DNA of 35,908 nt from a virus, in the IMG/VR virus record IMGVR_UViG_3300042376_001553, positions 1 to 35,908 of that record. One strand, written 5' to 3'. The notes beneath the pieces were generated by a model. The model was not told the DNA's origin and made no database searches. It saw only the letters and a list, made by a program, of their open reading frames with translations. Positions 12,977 through 19,704 of the stretch are shown here, piece after piece. The translations under genes and the position numbers were made by a program. The stretch's first letter is position 1. Every line of letters begins with the position of its first letter.

Positions 12977-13083
12977 GCCGAAAGGCCGCTGGGTAGGAGC
13001 AGCGAGTTGTTAAGATATTACGCCCCTTTGTCCGCTGAGTAGAGACTCCTACCTCGAAAGGCGAACAAAGGGGTTTTTATTTT
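12977..13083 (+). ncRNA. Structured RNA with potential pseudoknot and terminator
   Basis: In order: GCC-GAAA-GGC hairpin (12977-12986); CGCTG/CAGCG hairpin (12987-13004) whose whole 8-base loop GGTAGGAG is complementary to CTCCTACC (13046-13053); a 9-bp stem CCCCTTTGT (13023-13031) with ACAAAGGGG (13065-13073), followed by TTTTTATTTT. The loop partner lies inside the terminator stem's 33-base loop, so the pairings interleave as a pseudoknot or kissing interaction. A GAGT-AGAG-ACTC hairpin (13037-13048) competes with it. Promoter at 12941, and the gene at 13084 begins right after the T-tract. Either a free RNA or an attenuator leader. I do not recognise a known family. Confidence 0.75.
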
Positions 13084-13344
13084 ATGAAAAAATCAAATTT
13101 TAATCCAGTACAAATTCCTCAAGACTTATTAACAAATCCATTGGTTTCATTGTCTGCAAAAGGCTTATATGCCTTTTTACAAATTTTCAATGAAGATGGG
13201 CAAATGGATTTTGAATTTATGTGCAAATCGTACAATATTAATAAGGATGAGTTTGATAATTCTATGGATGAACTCATACATCATGGATATGTTTCCATTG
13301 AAACTCAATTTGGATTGCTTGTTTATGTCTTAAATGGAATTTAG
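13084..13344 (+). CDS. Small winged-helix protein (86 aa)
   Basis: Starts MKKSNFNPVQIPQDLLTNPL, then LVSLSAKGLYAFLQIFNEDG and NINKDEFDNSMDELIHHGYV followed by beta wing. This is the fold used at the N-terminus of phage replication initiation proteins and many regulators. It directly follows the structured RNA at 12977-13083 and precedes a larger replication protein by two bases, so a role in replication control is plausible. Base composition is AT-rich like the start of its neighbour. Confidence 0.7.
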   Translation: MKKSNFNPVQIPQDLLTNPLVSLSAKGLYAFLQIFNEDGQMDFEFMCKSYNINKDEFDNSMDELIHHGYVSIETQFGLLVYVLNGI

Positions 13345-13346
13345 AT

Positions 13347-14084
13347 ATGAATCACTCGTTTGATATTAGTTACGCAAAAAAGTATGGCGTTGATGAGGCC
13401 ATAATGATTTCAAATTTTCAGTATTGGCTTAAAAAAAATTGGGCTAATGAAAAGCACAAGCACGATGGGCGAACTTGGACATATAATTCCATAGTTGCAT
13501 TTGAGAAGTTGTTCCCTTATTGGACTGCCAAGCAAATTAGAAGGGTTCTTGATTCTCTTGTTTCGCAAGGCGTACTTATGAGAGGCGAGTACAACAAGAG
13601 TATTTATGATAGGACTTCGTGGTATGCTTTTGTAGAGGAATCGACATTTCTTTTTGGGAATCACGACTTGCCCATTTGGGCAAATCAAGATGACCAAAAG
13701 GGCGAACCTATACCAAATATAAACACAGATATAAACACAAATACAATAATCCCCCCTTTATCCCCCCAAGGGGAAACAGAAGGGGTAGATTTCAGAGGTT
13801 TGAAAGACGCTGTTCAATTATGGCTGAAGTACAAAGCAGAAAAGAAGCAGAAGTACAAATCCAATTCTTCTGTACAAGCCATGATAAACAAACTTTATAC
13901 TCTTTCAAACGGAAGCGCAGAACTTGCTATACAAATCATAGAAGAGGCTATGTCTAACAACTATCAAGGATTCTTCGCCCTAAAAAACAAAAATAGGGAC
14001 GGACACCATAATGTTCCGCCGGCGGCCCCGTCCCGCAAAATTCACGAATCATTTAATTTTAACAATACAAACAATGAAATTTGA
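13347..14084 (+). CDS. Phage replication protein, winged helix plus DnaD-like part
   Basis: 245 residues. N-terminal winged helix: MNHSFDISYAKKYGVDEAIM, FPYWTAKQIRRVLDSLVSQG, then a wing with YNKSIYDRTSWYAF. A linker (PPLSPQGETEGVD) leads to a C-terminal helical region AVQLWLKYKAEKKQKYKSN and LAIQIIEEAMSNNYQGFFAL, like the DnaD/DnaB2 primosome segment. Role by family: origin melting or helicase loading. It is followed by the DnaB-type helicase with an 11-base overlap, the usual initiator-loader then helicase order. Confidence 0.8.
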   Translation: MNHSFDISYAKKYGVDEAIMISNFQYWLKKNWANEKHKHDGRTWTYNSIVAFEKLFPYWTAKQIRRVLDSLVSQGVLMRGEYNKSIYDRTSWYAFVEESTFLFGNHDLPIWANQDDQKGEPIPNINTDINTNTIIPPLSPQGETEGVDFRGLKDAVQLWLKYKAEKKQKYKSNSSVQAMINKLYTLSNGSAELAIQIIEEAMSNNYQGFFALKNKNRDGHHNVPPAAPSRKIHESFNFNNTNNEI

Positions 14085-15438
14085 AAATGAAGACTTGGAA
14101 AAGCAGGTGCTTTCCGCAATGATGCTTTCTGACGAGGAAAGACTAACAGCCTTCTCCGCCCTTCCCACCTTAGAAATTTTCCAAATAGCCAAAAACAGAA
14201 TTATTGCCGAAGGCATACAAGCCTTGCAGGAGGCCGGAGAATCTGTTAGCTTGGAAACCGTAGCCGACACCTTGAAGAAATCAGGACTGATGAAGGAGGC
14301 GGGCGGTGTAGCCCATCTCGCTAATGTTTTCTCAAGCCTTAAAAAGCCGGGCTATGTAGAAGTTCACTGCCGCATTCTGATTGAGCACTACCTTCGGACT
14401 AAAGCCCACCTCATAGCTACAGACCTTCTTGCTAAAACAAATAGCGACACGGGAGACATCTTCGACATCCTAAACAAAATCCAAGTGAGCACTGATGCGC
14501 TCCTTGCCCAAACAATAAGCAAATCTGACGATAACTTTCATGAGCAACTTGAAGAATCCGCAGCAATGTGGATGAATAAGGCTTCTGGGGAGATAGCAGG
14601 ATATAGAACGGGCGTGGAAAGCCTTGATAGGCTATGTGGCGGCCTTACGAATTCAGAACTCACCATTGTGGGAGCAAGGCCGGGACAGGGCAAGACGGCA
14701 CTTGTCGTGAGCTTGATGCGTAACCTTGCCAAGCAAGGGATAGGGTGTGGCCTATTCAGTTTGGAAATGTCCAAGCACGAAGTGGTGCAAAGGCTCGCAA
14801 GTCAGGAGTCGGGAATATTTGCCTATAAAATGAAGCAGGGAGAAATGTCTAATTACGACAAATCAAACCTGATGGATGCCGTTCATAGGATGAAAAGCTG
14901 GAACATAAAAATCAGCGATGAGGGGTATTTAAACATGAATAAGATACGGGCTAAGGCTACAATGTGGAGGAACAAGTTTAACATTAAAGTGATTTTCGTG
15001 GACTACATTGGCCTCATCAACAGCAATAACCCAAAGGAAACAAACAGGGTGAATGTAGTGGGCGAAATCAGTAGGGGCTTGAAACTGCTTGCAAGAGAAC
15101 TTGACGTTCCTGTTGTTGCCCTAAGTCAGCTTTCCCGAAAGGTGGAAGAGCGAAATGACAAGATGCCGATAATGTCTGACCTTCGGGAGTCGGGGTCTGT
15201 CGAGCAAGATGCTGACGTGATATGGATGATGTTTCGTCCTGAAACGTATGATGAGAATGGGACATTCAAGATGGGCACGGTGGAAATTCCCAACAAGGGA
15301 CTTTGCATCATAGACCAAGTTAAGATGCGTTCGGGCTCTACAGGAATCGTTCCTTTGCAATTCGATGGCCCCTTAATGCGAATCAAGGAATATACGCAGC
15401 AAGAAGACAAGCATTCGCATGATGGCCATCCATTCTAA
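14074..15438 (+). CDS. dnaB: DnaB-type replicative DNA helicase
   Basis: 454 residues. N-terminal DnaB domain (LEKQVLSAMMLSDEERLTAF, HLANVFSSLKKPGYVEVHC) then the RecA-like ATPase: Walker A ARPGQGKTAL starting about residue 200, LFSLEMSKHEVVQRLASQ, Walker B VIFVDYIGLI, and RESGSVEQDADVIWM. It would unwind DNA 5' to 3' at the phage fork. I start at MKFENEDLEKQVLSAMM; the in-frame extension upstream (MFRRRPRPAK) lies in the preceding gene. No primase domain or phage polymerase is present in the window, so host factors are likely used. Confidence 0.95.
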   Translation: MKFENEDLEKQVLSAMMLSDEERLTAFSALPTLEIFQIAKNRIIAEGIQALQEAGESVSLETVADTLKKSGLMKEAGGVAHLANVFSSLKKPGYVEVHCRILIEHYLRTKAHLIATDLLAKTNSDTGDIFDILNKIQVSTDALLAQTISKSDDNFHEQLEESAAMWMNKASGEIAGYRTGVESLDRLCGGLTNSELTIVGARPGQGKTALVVSLMRNLAKQGIGCGLFSLEMSKHEVVQRLASQESGIFAYKMKQGEMSNYDKSNLMDAVHRMKSWNIKISDEGYLNMNKIRAKATMWRNKFNIKVIFVDYIGLINSNNPKETNRVNVVGEISRGLKLLARELDVPVVALSQLSRKVEERNDKMPIMSDLRESGSVEQDADVIWMMFRPETYDENGTFKMGTVEIPNKGLCIIDQVKMRSGSTGIVPLQFDGPLMRIKEYTQQEDKHSHDGHPF

Positions 15439-15874
15439 TACCTCCGCTCAACGCAAATGGGACATAGTGGAAACCTTCTGCTATGCCTACATCTGCCAAC
15501 CACCCCAGGAGTACTGGGGAGACGATGAGTTCATGGCGGAACGTGATTTTCTCCTAAACGCCATAGGAAATAACGTACACGTTACGAACTGGAAGCAAGT
15601 ATTCAAGGAATATTCCGAAATGAGGCCGATAACATTGAGCATAAAACACGCAAAGGAATTTTATGAAGCGGAAGTCCAAAATGAAGAAACAGAGGCTTAC
15701 AGAGCGATTAAAAGCTATTTTGTAAGAACGGACAGACAGAGGGAAATTATACGCAATACTCCGGGGTGTAGCATTTCTTACATAACGCTCTATTTGAGAG
15801 AAGGGGAGCAATACAGAAACCCCACGGAGTCGTGGGCAATTGAAACGAAGAAAACTAAAACAAAAGCAAAATGA
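15419..15874 (+). CDS. Hypothetical protein (151 aa)
   Basis: Overlaps the helicase gene by 20 bases; the start may be the first or second Met. Starts MMAIHSNTSAQRKWDIVETF, helical with NWKQVFKEYSEMRPITLSIK and a Lys/Thr-rich tail. Not recognised. The next gene overlaps its end by four bases, placing it in the replication/recombination run. Confidence 0.72.
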   Translation: MMAIHSNTSAQRKWDIVETFCYAYICQPPQEYWGDDEFMAERDFLLNAIGNNVHVTNWKQVFKEYSEMRPITLSIKHAKEFYEAEVQNEETEAYRAIKSYFVRTDRQREIIRNTPGCSISYITLYLREGEQYRNPTESWAIETKKTKTKAK

Positions 15875-16263
15875 TAGACTTAGTAATCAATTTCGACAAA
15901 GAGGAGGACAAGAAGAAGTTGTTCTCCATTATGAAAGTGCTGAAAGGCGAACACGCTGTAGCCATTAAAAAGAAACGAGCGCAGCGTTCCACACAACAAT
16001 CAAAATACTACTGGGGAGTTGTAATCACTTATTTGTCAGAAGATTTGGGATATACGAAGGAGGAAGTGCATCAGCTCATGGGTAGGATGTTTCTCAAATA
16101 CGTTAAAAGCGTATCTGACGGAAGGGAGGAAGTATTTGTTCGCTCCACCACTTCTCTCGATTCGGCAGAGATGACCATTTATATCGAATCAATTCGCACC
16201 TTTGCATTATCCGACCTTGGAATTTACATCCCAGACCCCTCGGAGATTATATATGAAAAGTAA
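15871..16263 (+). CDS. NinB-like recombination protein
   Basis: 130 residues: beta N-terminus, then KRAQRSTQQSKYYWGVVITY, EEVHQLMGRMFLKYVKSVSD, STTSLDSAEMTIYIESIRTF and LGIYIPDPSEII. The order RS-x-QQ-YYW, EVH-L-K, STT-L, I-P fits the NinB/Orf family (PF05772) of phage recombination mediators that bind DNA and SSB. Assignment is by pattern only. Followed by an HNH protein with an 11-base overlap, a common combination. Confidence 0.7.
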   Translation: MIDLVINFDKEEDKKKLFSIMKVLKGEHAVAIKKKRAQRSTQQSKYYWGVVITYLSEDLGYTKEEVHQLMGRMFLKYVKSVSDGREEVFVRSTTSLDSAEMTIYIESIRTFALSDLGIYIPDPSEIIYEK

Positions 16264-16666
16264 AAGAAAGCCAAGAAAGGCCGTAACGCCCCGTGTTGAA
16301 CGGACGAGAAACGGCGGGAGCGAAACTCATTCGCAGCACATGGGAAAAATACGCTCTGCTCTGCGAAACATTTCCCGTTGGTGGAAACCTTTTGCCATAG
16401 CCCTAAAGAACGCCTCTCACACCTCCTATGTCGGCAAGGCGAAACGGGTGCTATATTTATGTGCCTGTTGTAATAAGCTGCACGGAAGGAAGAACGTAGA
16501 AGTGAACCACATAATTCCACTTGGAAGCCTAAAGTCTTATGCGGACCTCCCAGGCTTCTGTGAAAGGCTTTTCGTGGAGGACATTAGCCATCTTGAGGTG
16601 CTGTGCAAGGAATGTCATAAGGAGGAAACGGCACGGCAACGGGAGGAGCGGAAGGCTGCGGAGTAA
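16253..16666 (+). CDS. HNH-endonuclease-like protein
   Basis: 137 residues starting MKSKRKPRKAVTPRVERTRN, a very basic N-terminus. The C-terminal part shows CACCNKL (first Cys pair), VEVNHIIPLG (the NH core of HNH), then LEVLCKECHKEETARQ (second Cys pair and final His). This is the zinc-stabilised HNH nuclease pattern. Could act in recombination, packaging or as a homing-type nuclease; the position after the NinB-like gene favours recombination. Confidence 0.75.
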   Translation: MKSKRKPRKAVTPRVERTRNGGSETHSQHMGKIRSALRNISRWWKPFAIALKNASHTSYVGKAKRVLYLCACCNKLHGRKNVEVNHIIPLGSLKSYADLPGFCERLFVEDISHLEVLCKECHKEETARQREERKAAE

Positions 16667-16673
16667 AAATATT

Positions 16674-16704
16674 TTGTAATTATTTCACAATGGGTTTATA
16701 TTTG
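16674..16704 (+). promoter_or_regulatory. Strong promoter of the tRNA-like region
   Basis: TTG (16674-16676), exactly 20 bases, TATATTTG (16697-16704): a full match to the Bacteroidetes consensus. Predicted transcript start near 16709-16711, about 70 bases before the tRNA-like element. Confidence 0.82.
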
Positions 16705-16728
16705 ATGCGTTTGCCAAATTTAAAACCT

Positions 16729-16788
16729 ATGGCGCACAAGACAACGGCAAACCAGAACAATTGCCGTAGAATTAATATAGTCAGATAG
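16729..16788 (+). CDS. Possible 19-codon leader ORF
   Basis: ATG at 16729 opens MAHKTTANQNNCRRINIVR, and its TAG (16786-16788) is formed by bases 8-10 of the tRNA-like element. A hairpin ACGGCAA (16744-16750) with TTGCCGT (16761-16767) lies within it. Ribosomes ending here would cover the acceptor strand of the tRNA-like element. It could be chance; listed as a leader-peptide candidate. Confidence 0.25.
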   Translation: MAHKTTANQNNCRRINIVR

Positions 16789-16849
16789 CTTAATGGTTAA
16801 AGCCCTGGGATGACCCGGAAGATTGCAGGTTCAATTCCTGCTCTGACTA
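16779..16849 (+). tRNA. tRNA-like element with a defective anticodon arm
   Basis: Acceptor AGTCAGA/TCTGACT (7 bp), T8 A9, D-stem GCTT/AAGC with loop AATGGTTA (GG present), and T-arm GCAGG-TTCAATT-CCTGC are all intact, with discriminator A. CCA is not encoded. The middle arm is abnormal: CTGGG (16805-16809) pairs with CCCGG (16814-16818) across only ATGA, a 4-base loop in place of seven, so no anticodon can be read. Either a degenerate tRNA or a deliberate tRNA mimic. Not called as a functional tRNA. Confidence 0.6.
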
Positions 16850-16854
16850 CTAAG

Positions 16855-16906
16855 ACACCTCGTTGCCATTAACGATGTGTCGCAAAAGTTGGCTATAATT
16901 GCGACA
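16855..16906 (+). promoter_or_regulatory. Alternative hairpins before gene 16924
   Basis: Hairpin 1: ACACCTCGTT (16855-16864) with AACGATGTGT (16871-16880), 9 of 10 pairs. Hairpin 2: TGTCGCAA (16878-16885) with TTGCGACA (16899-16906), perfect. They share bases 16878-16880, so they compete slightly or stack. They lie 18 bases before the next start codon and could control it or process the 3' end of the tRNA-like element. Confidence 0.55.
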
Positions 16907-16923
16907 AGACACTCACGAATTGT

Positions 16924-17139
16924 ATGGCTAAAATGACAAAATGTTATGGCGGTGACTGCCCCTTAAAGCCCACTTGCCATCGCTACACAAAATCCCAAAG
17001 CACAGACTTTCAACCTTATTTTGGATGGCCTCCATTTACTTTTGTTGATGGAGAAGTATCTTGTGAAATGTATTGGGGGGATGGGCAGCAAAAGCTGAAA
17101 GACCTCCTCATGTCTATTAACATTGAAAAGGAAAAATAA
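16924..17139 (+). CDS. Small Cys-motif protein (71 aa), paralogue of 9035
   Basis: Starts MAKMTKCYGGDCPLKPTCHR with C-x4-C-x5-C and a later EVSCEMYWG Cys. Same layout as 9035-9244. Likely a metal-binding mini-domain of DUF6078-like type. Preceded by the tRNA-like element and hairpins; followed by a promoter. Confidence 0.72.
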   Translation: MAKMTKCYGGDCPLKPTCHRYTKSQSTDFQPYFGWPPFTFVDGEVSCEMYWGDGQQKLKDLLMSINIEKEK

Positions 17140-17149
17140 GCCTTTTGTT

Positions 17150-17178
17150 TTGTTTGTGAAAATAAGAGCGTACATTTG
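17150..17178 (+). promoter_or_regulatory. Promoter of the MazG-like gene
   Basis: TTG (17150-17152), 18 bases with GTGAAAATAA, then TACATTTG (17171-17178). The ATG at 17187 is only 8 bases downstream, so the leader is a few bases at most. Confidence 0.68.
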
Positions 17179-17186
17179 CGCTCTGT

Positions 17187-17579
17187 ATGGAAAAGCAAAT
17201 AAAACACGTAGAAGAATTTTATAGGGCTTACAACATCCCCATTCCAGAGGGAATGCGTTTCCTCCACAAGGAGAGAGCCCTGCTCCGTCACAAGCTCATT
17301 CAAGAAGAAGTGGGGGAGTTGCTTGATGCCTCCATGTCCTCACAAGGAACGCTTGTGGATGTAGCAGATGCAATTGCAGATTGTTTTTACATCCTCATAG
17401 GAACGGCATTAGAATATGGCATTGCCGACAAACTCCCCGCCCTGTTTGACGAAGTTCATGCCAGCAACATGAGCAAACTTGGAGAGGACGGAAAGCCCAT
17501 TTACAGGGAGGACGGAAAGGTGATGAAAGGACCGAATTACAAAAAACCAAATTTAAAATCTATAGTATATGGCGAGTAA
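17187..17579 (+). CDS. MazG-like nucleotide pyrophosphohydrolase
   Basis: 130 residues with the all-alpha NTP pyrophosphatase metal sites: HKLIQEEVGELLDASMSS (EE-x2-E) and LVDVADAIADCFYILIGT (D-x3-D). Length and the C-terminal HASNMSKLGEDGKPIYREDG, then PNYKKPNL, match the PRA-PH/MazG-like subgroup (PF01503) common in phages. It would hydrolyse (d)NTPs or alarmone-like nucleotides to monophosphates; substrate not readable. Followed by the GroES-like gene with an 11-base overlap. Confidence 0.85.
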   Translation: MEKQIKHVEEFYRAYNIPIPEGMRFLHKERALLRHKLIQEEVGELLDASMSSQGTLVDVADAIADCFYILIGTALEYGIADKLPALFDEVHASNMSKLGEDGKPIYREDGKVMKGPNYKKPNLKSIVYGE

Positions 17580-17850
17580 AAATGCCCCAAAGGTGACAAT
17601 GATTGAAACACGTGTCCTTATCCTTCCCGACAAGGCTGCTGACTTTTATGACGAAAAGGGAACTCTTATAATTCCCGATTCCGCAAAAGAATCCCCTCCA
17701 CAGGGCGAAGTGATTGCCATTGGCGAAAAGGTGGAAGTGGTGAAAGTGGGCGACAAGGTGTTGTACACAAAGGGAGCCGGAACGAGGGCTGAGTTTAACA
17801 GAGCTGAATACCTCATCATGCGGGAATACGAAATCCACTGCATTCTGTAA
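17569..17850 (+). CDS. GroES-like co-chaperonin
   Basis: 93 residues. The Cpn10 pattern is clear: VLILPDKAADFYDEKGTLII (flexible mobile-loop area), GEVIAIGEKVEVVKVGDKVL, YTKGAGTRAEFNRAEYLIMR and a C-terminal EIHCIL. Phage co-chaperonins such as T4 gp31 adapt host GroEL for folding capsid proteins. Located just before a second GroES-like gene (TAATG overlap) and upstream of the terminase genes. Confidence 0.85.
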   Translation: MASKNAPKVTMIETRVLILPDKAADFYDEKGTLIIPDSAKESPPQGEVIAIGEKVEVVKVGDKVLYTKGAGTRAEFNRAEYLIMREYEIHCIL

Positions 17851-18494
17851 TGGCATTTGTCGCTAAATATACGGACAGCATAAAGCCCATCAGGGAGTAC
17901 CTGGTGGAGATAGACGGCATTTATCGGGAAACTATTGAATACGGAACGCTTCTCCTCCATAGACCATCGAGTATATATAACGAAACAGGCGGCTTGTGTG
18001 AGGAGGGCGTTGTTGTTAAGGCTCCTTTGAAGGATGGCTTTGAGGAGGACATCGTAGGAAAGCGTGTTAAGTTTTGGTTCTCCGAAGCCCATGCCACATA
18101 CAAGGGCAATATGCCGAAAATAGACGGACATCTTATGGTGGCCCCTAAAAGCATTATAAGCGTTGAAGACCGTGAGGTGGGCGACCACATCCTCTGTAAG
18201 CCCATAGAAACAGCACGGAGCGCATCGGGTCTTATTATTCCCAATATAGAACTTATAAGCTACGACACGCTTCAGAAGCCCGTAGAAAACATCAGGGAAT
18301 ATTATACAGACAAAGGAACTGTTCAGGGAAAGAACGACCACTTCCCCGCAGGAACGCCATTGTTCTGGGGAGATGAAAGCAATGTCCGTGTAGGCTATAA
18401 CGGATGTTTCCTTGTCAGAAAGAGAATGGTGATGGCAAGCGGAGAGGATGCGGCCAAGCTGGTTTACGTTAAGAAGAAGGTGAGGAAAGCGTAA
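17850..18494 (+). CDS. Putative double GroES-like protein (214 aa)
   Basis: About twice a Cpn10 length. First half: REYLVEIDGIYRETIEYGTL, LLHRPSSIYNE, EGVVVKAPLKDGFEEDIVGK and KVKF-like beta segments. Second half: VGDHILCKPIETARSASGLI, IPNIEL, DKGTVQGKNDHFPAGTPLFW and GYNGCFLVRKRMVMA. Both halves follow the GroES order (loop with G-LL or G-LIIP, then G-V, then barrel). I infer tandem GroES-like folds, perhaps paired with the small protein to cap the host GroEL ring. Not a search result. Confidence 0.65.
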   Translation: MAFVAKYTDSIKPIREYLVEIDGIYRETIEYGTLLLHRPSSIYNETGGLCEEGVVVKAPLKDGFEEDIVGKRVKFWFSEAHATYKGNMPKIDGHLMVAPKSIISVEDREVGDHILCKPIETARSASGLIIPNIELISYDTLQKPVENIREYYTDKGTVQGKNDHFPAGTPLFWGDESNVRVGYNGCFLVRKRMVMASGEDAAKLVYVKKKVRKA

Positions 18495-18736
18495 TGGCTA
18501 AGAGCAAAATAGAAGTGCCTCTGTTTGAGGAGAAGAGGCATCGTGGAAGGCCAATCAAATACGACTTCTCTCCCTTCAAAAAGGAAAGCACCAAGTACCT
18601 TGTTATTCCCAATGTCGGCCATCAAGAATATGACTCCCTGCGTTCCACATTTGCAAGATGGCGTAAGATAGAAGGCATAAAGGGGCGATTCAATTATGAC
18701 TTCCTGAAAACAGATATAGCTATATGGAGAGCCTGA
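18494..18736 (+). CDS. Small basic AT-hook-like protein (80 aa)
   Basis: Starts MAKSKIEVPLFEEKRHRGRP. RHRGRPIKYD contains the RGRP core of AT-hooks, which bind the minor groove of AT DNA. The remainder is basic with a Trp-Arg helix (STFARWRKIEGIKGRFN). DNA binding is likely; the specific role is unknown. One-base TAATG-type overlap with the GroES-like gene. Confidence 0.72.
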   Translation: MAKSKIEVPLFEEKRHRGRPIKYDFSPFKKESTKYLVIPNVGHQEYDSLRSTFARWRKIEGIKGRFNYDFLKTDIAIWRA

Positions 18737-19041
18737 ATGAAAAATATTTCATCTCATACACGAAACATAGGAGAGGAAGAATGCGCTTCTATCAGTTTGA
18801 TTCCTTTTTTCGTTTTGGCATTCAATTCTACCCTTATGCGTCCATTCAAGAACTAAGCAGGTCATGGAGAATAACAAGAAAGCTATTAAAGACACGCTCA
18901 AGGCCAAAGGCGCTTCGGGGGATGCAGAACGAGAAGGAGGGAGTGTTTGTGTTCCGAACGCCAAGGATTTATGGAGAAGAGTTTTTAACAAAAATCTTAG
19001 GTGCTACGAAGTTTACGTCAGAAAGTCCAACATACTTGTAG
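18724..19041 (+). CDS. Possible small basic protein (105 aa)
   Basis: Starts MESLNEKYFISYTKHRRGRM and has an aromatic FYQFDSFFRFGIQFYPYASI segment. It overlaps the upstream gene by 13 bases and the better gene at 18864 by 178 bases. The first 45 codons cover a gap not otherwise coded and look protein-like. The second half may be a shadow of the next gene. Confidence 0.5.
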   Translation: MESLNEKYFISYTKHRRGRMRFYQFDSFFRFGIQFYPYASIQELSRSWRITRKLLKTRSRPKALRGMQNEKEGVFVFRTPRIYGEEFLTKILGATKFTSESPTYL

Positions 19042-19313
19042 CTACGGGCATCGGCAACACGGGGGATAGTTTCCTCATTGGTGCGCTTCCTGCTATAATG
19101 ACAACATTCATACAAATAGTTAAACAAATAGAAGATGGCGAAGTCAGCGAAGAAACATACAGAAACGCCCTCGGCCTCATTCATGGATTCAAGCAAAATA
19201 TCAGAAAAGGAGAAAATGTGGATAGAGGCGGTTTATTCGGACTCAATTCCATTGAGCTTGACTTGGAAGGGCAGGGTGGAGGAAGTTACAAGGAGGCTCG
19301 GCTATACGATTAG
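18864..19313 (+). CDS. Hypothetical protein (149 aa)
   Basis: Starts MENNKKAIKDTLKAKGASGD; central KDLWRRVFNKNLRCYEVYVR and hydrophobic ILVATGIGNTGDSFLIGALP look well folded. Its last 60 residues overlap the following gene in another frame, and may be partly non-functional tail. Not recognised. Upstream of the terminase block. Confidence 0.62.
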   Translation: MENNKKAIKDTLKAKGASGDAEREGGSVCVPNAKDLWRRVFNKNLRCYEVYVRKSNILVATGIGNTGDSFLIGALPAIMTTFIQIVKQIEDGEVSEETYRNALGLIHGFKQNIRKGENVDRGGLFGLNSIELDLEGQGGGSYKEARLYD

Positions 19314-19704
19314 CGACAATACACTACGGCTTGGGTCGCAGCTATTTTTCATTCACAACATCAAGGCGGAGGCGTATTGGAGCATGGTGATGATGTATCA
19401 CAATGTATGCGATTCTATACGCACCCCCGAAGCATCAGGGGAGGGCAAGGCATCCAACGAGAACTCTTCTTATAAGGTGAAGATAGAGAACAGCCTGAAG
19501 CTAAAGCCCGTCATGGACGAAATTAAAAGATTGGCAGAGGATTTGTTTAAGAAGAACGAAGTGGCCGAGGCCGACTTCAATGCTGGCAAATTGGAAAGTG
19601 ACTTCGGAGAGGGAGCGTTAGAGGCTGCACTAAGAGAGGTGAACAATGGGAATGAAGGTGACAATATCCCGGCCAAAAAAAGAAAAGCGGCCAAGGAAGC
19701 CTAA
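19135..19704 (+). CDS. Hypothetical protein (189 aa), possible small terminase candidate
   Basis: Helical, starting MAKSAKKHTETPSASFMDSS; ISEKEKMWIEAVYSDSIPLS and VTRRLGYTISDNTLRLGSQL look like a helix-turn-helix region, then a charged C-terminus with ALREVNNGNEGDN. Position shortly before terL and a DNA-binding-like N-terminus allow a small terminase role, but there is no signature. The start may be internal (Met 17 or 28), which would shorten the overlap with the upstream gene. Confidence 0.6.
   Translation: MAKSAKKHTETPSASFMDSSKISEKEKMWIEAVYSDSIPLSLTWKGRVEEVTRRLGYTISDNTLRLGSQLFFIHNIKAEAYWSMVMMYHNVCDSIRTPEASGEGKASNENSSYKVKIENSLKLKPVMDEIKRLAEDLFKKNEVAEADFNAGKLESDFGEGALEAALREVNNGNEGDNIPAKKRKAAKEA

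Noticed and set aside
13410-13697. Minus-strand ORF inside the winged-helix replication gene
   Set aside because: Shadow frame; the plus-strand gene has clear fold and context.
16779-16849. Calling a normal decoding tRNA
   Set aside because: No 7-base anticodon loop can be formed, so no amino acid can be assigned.
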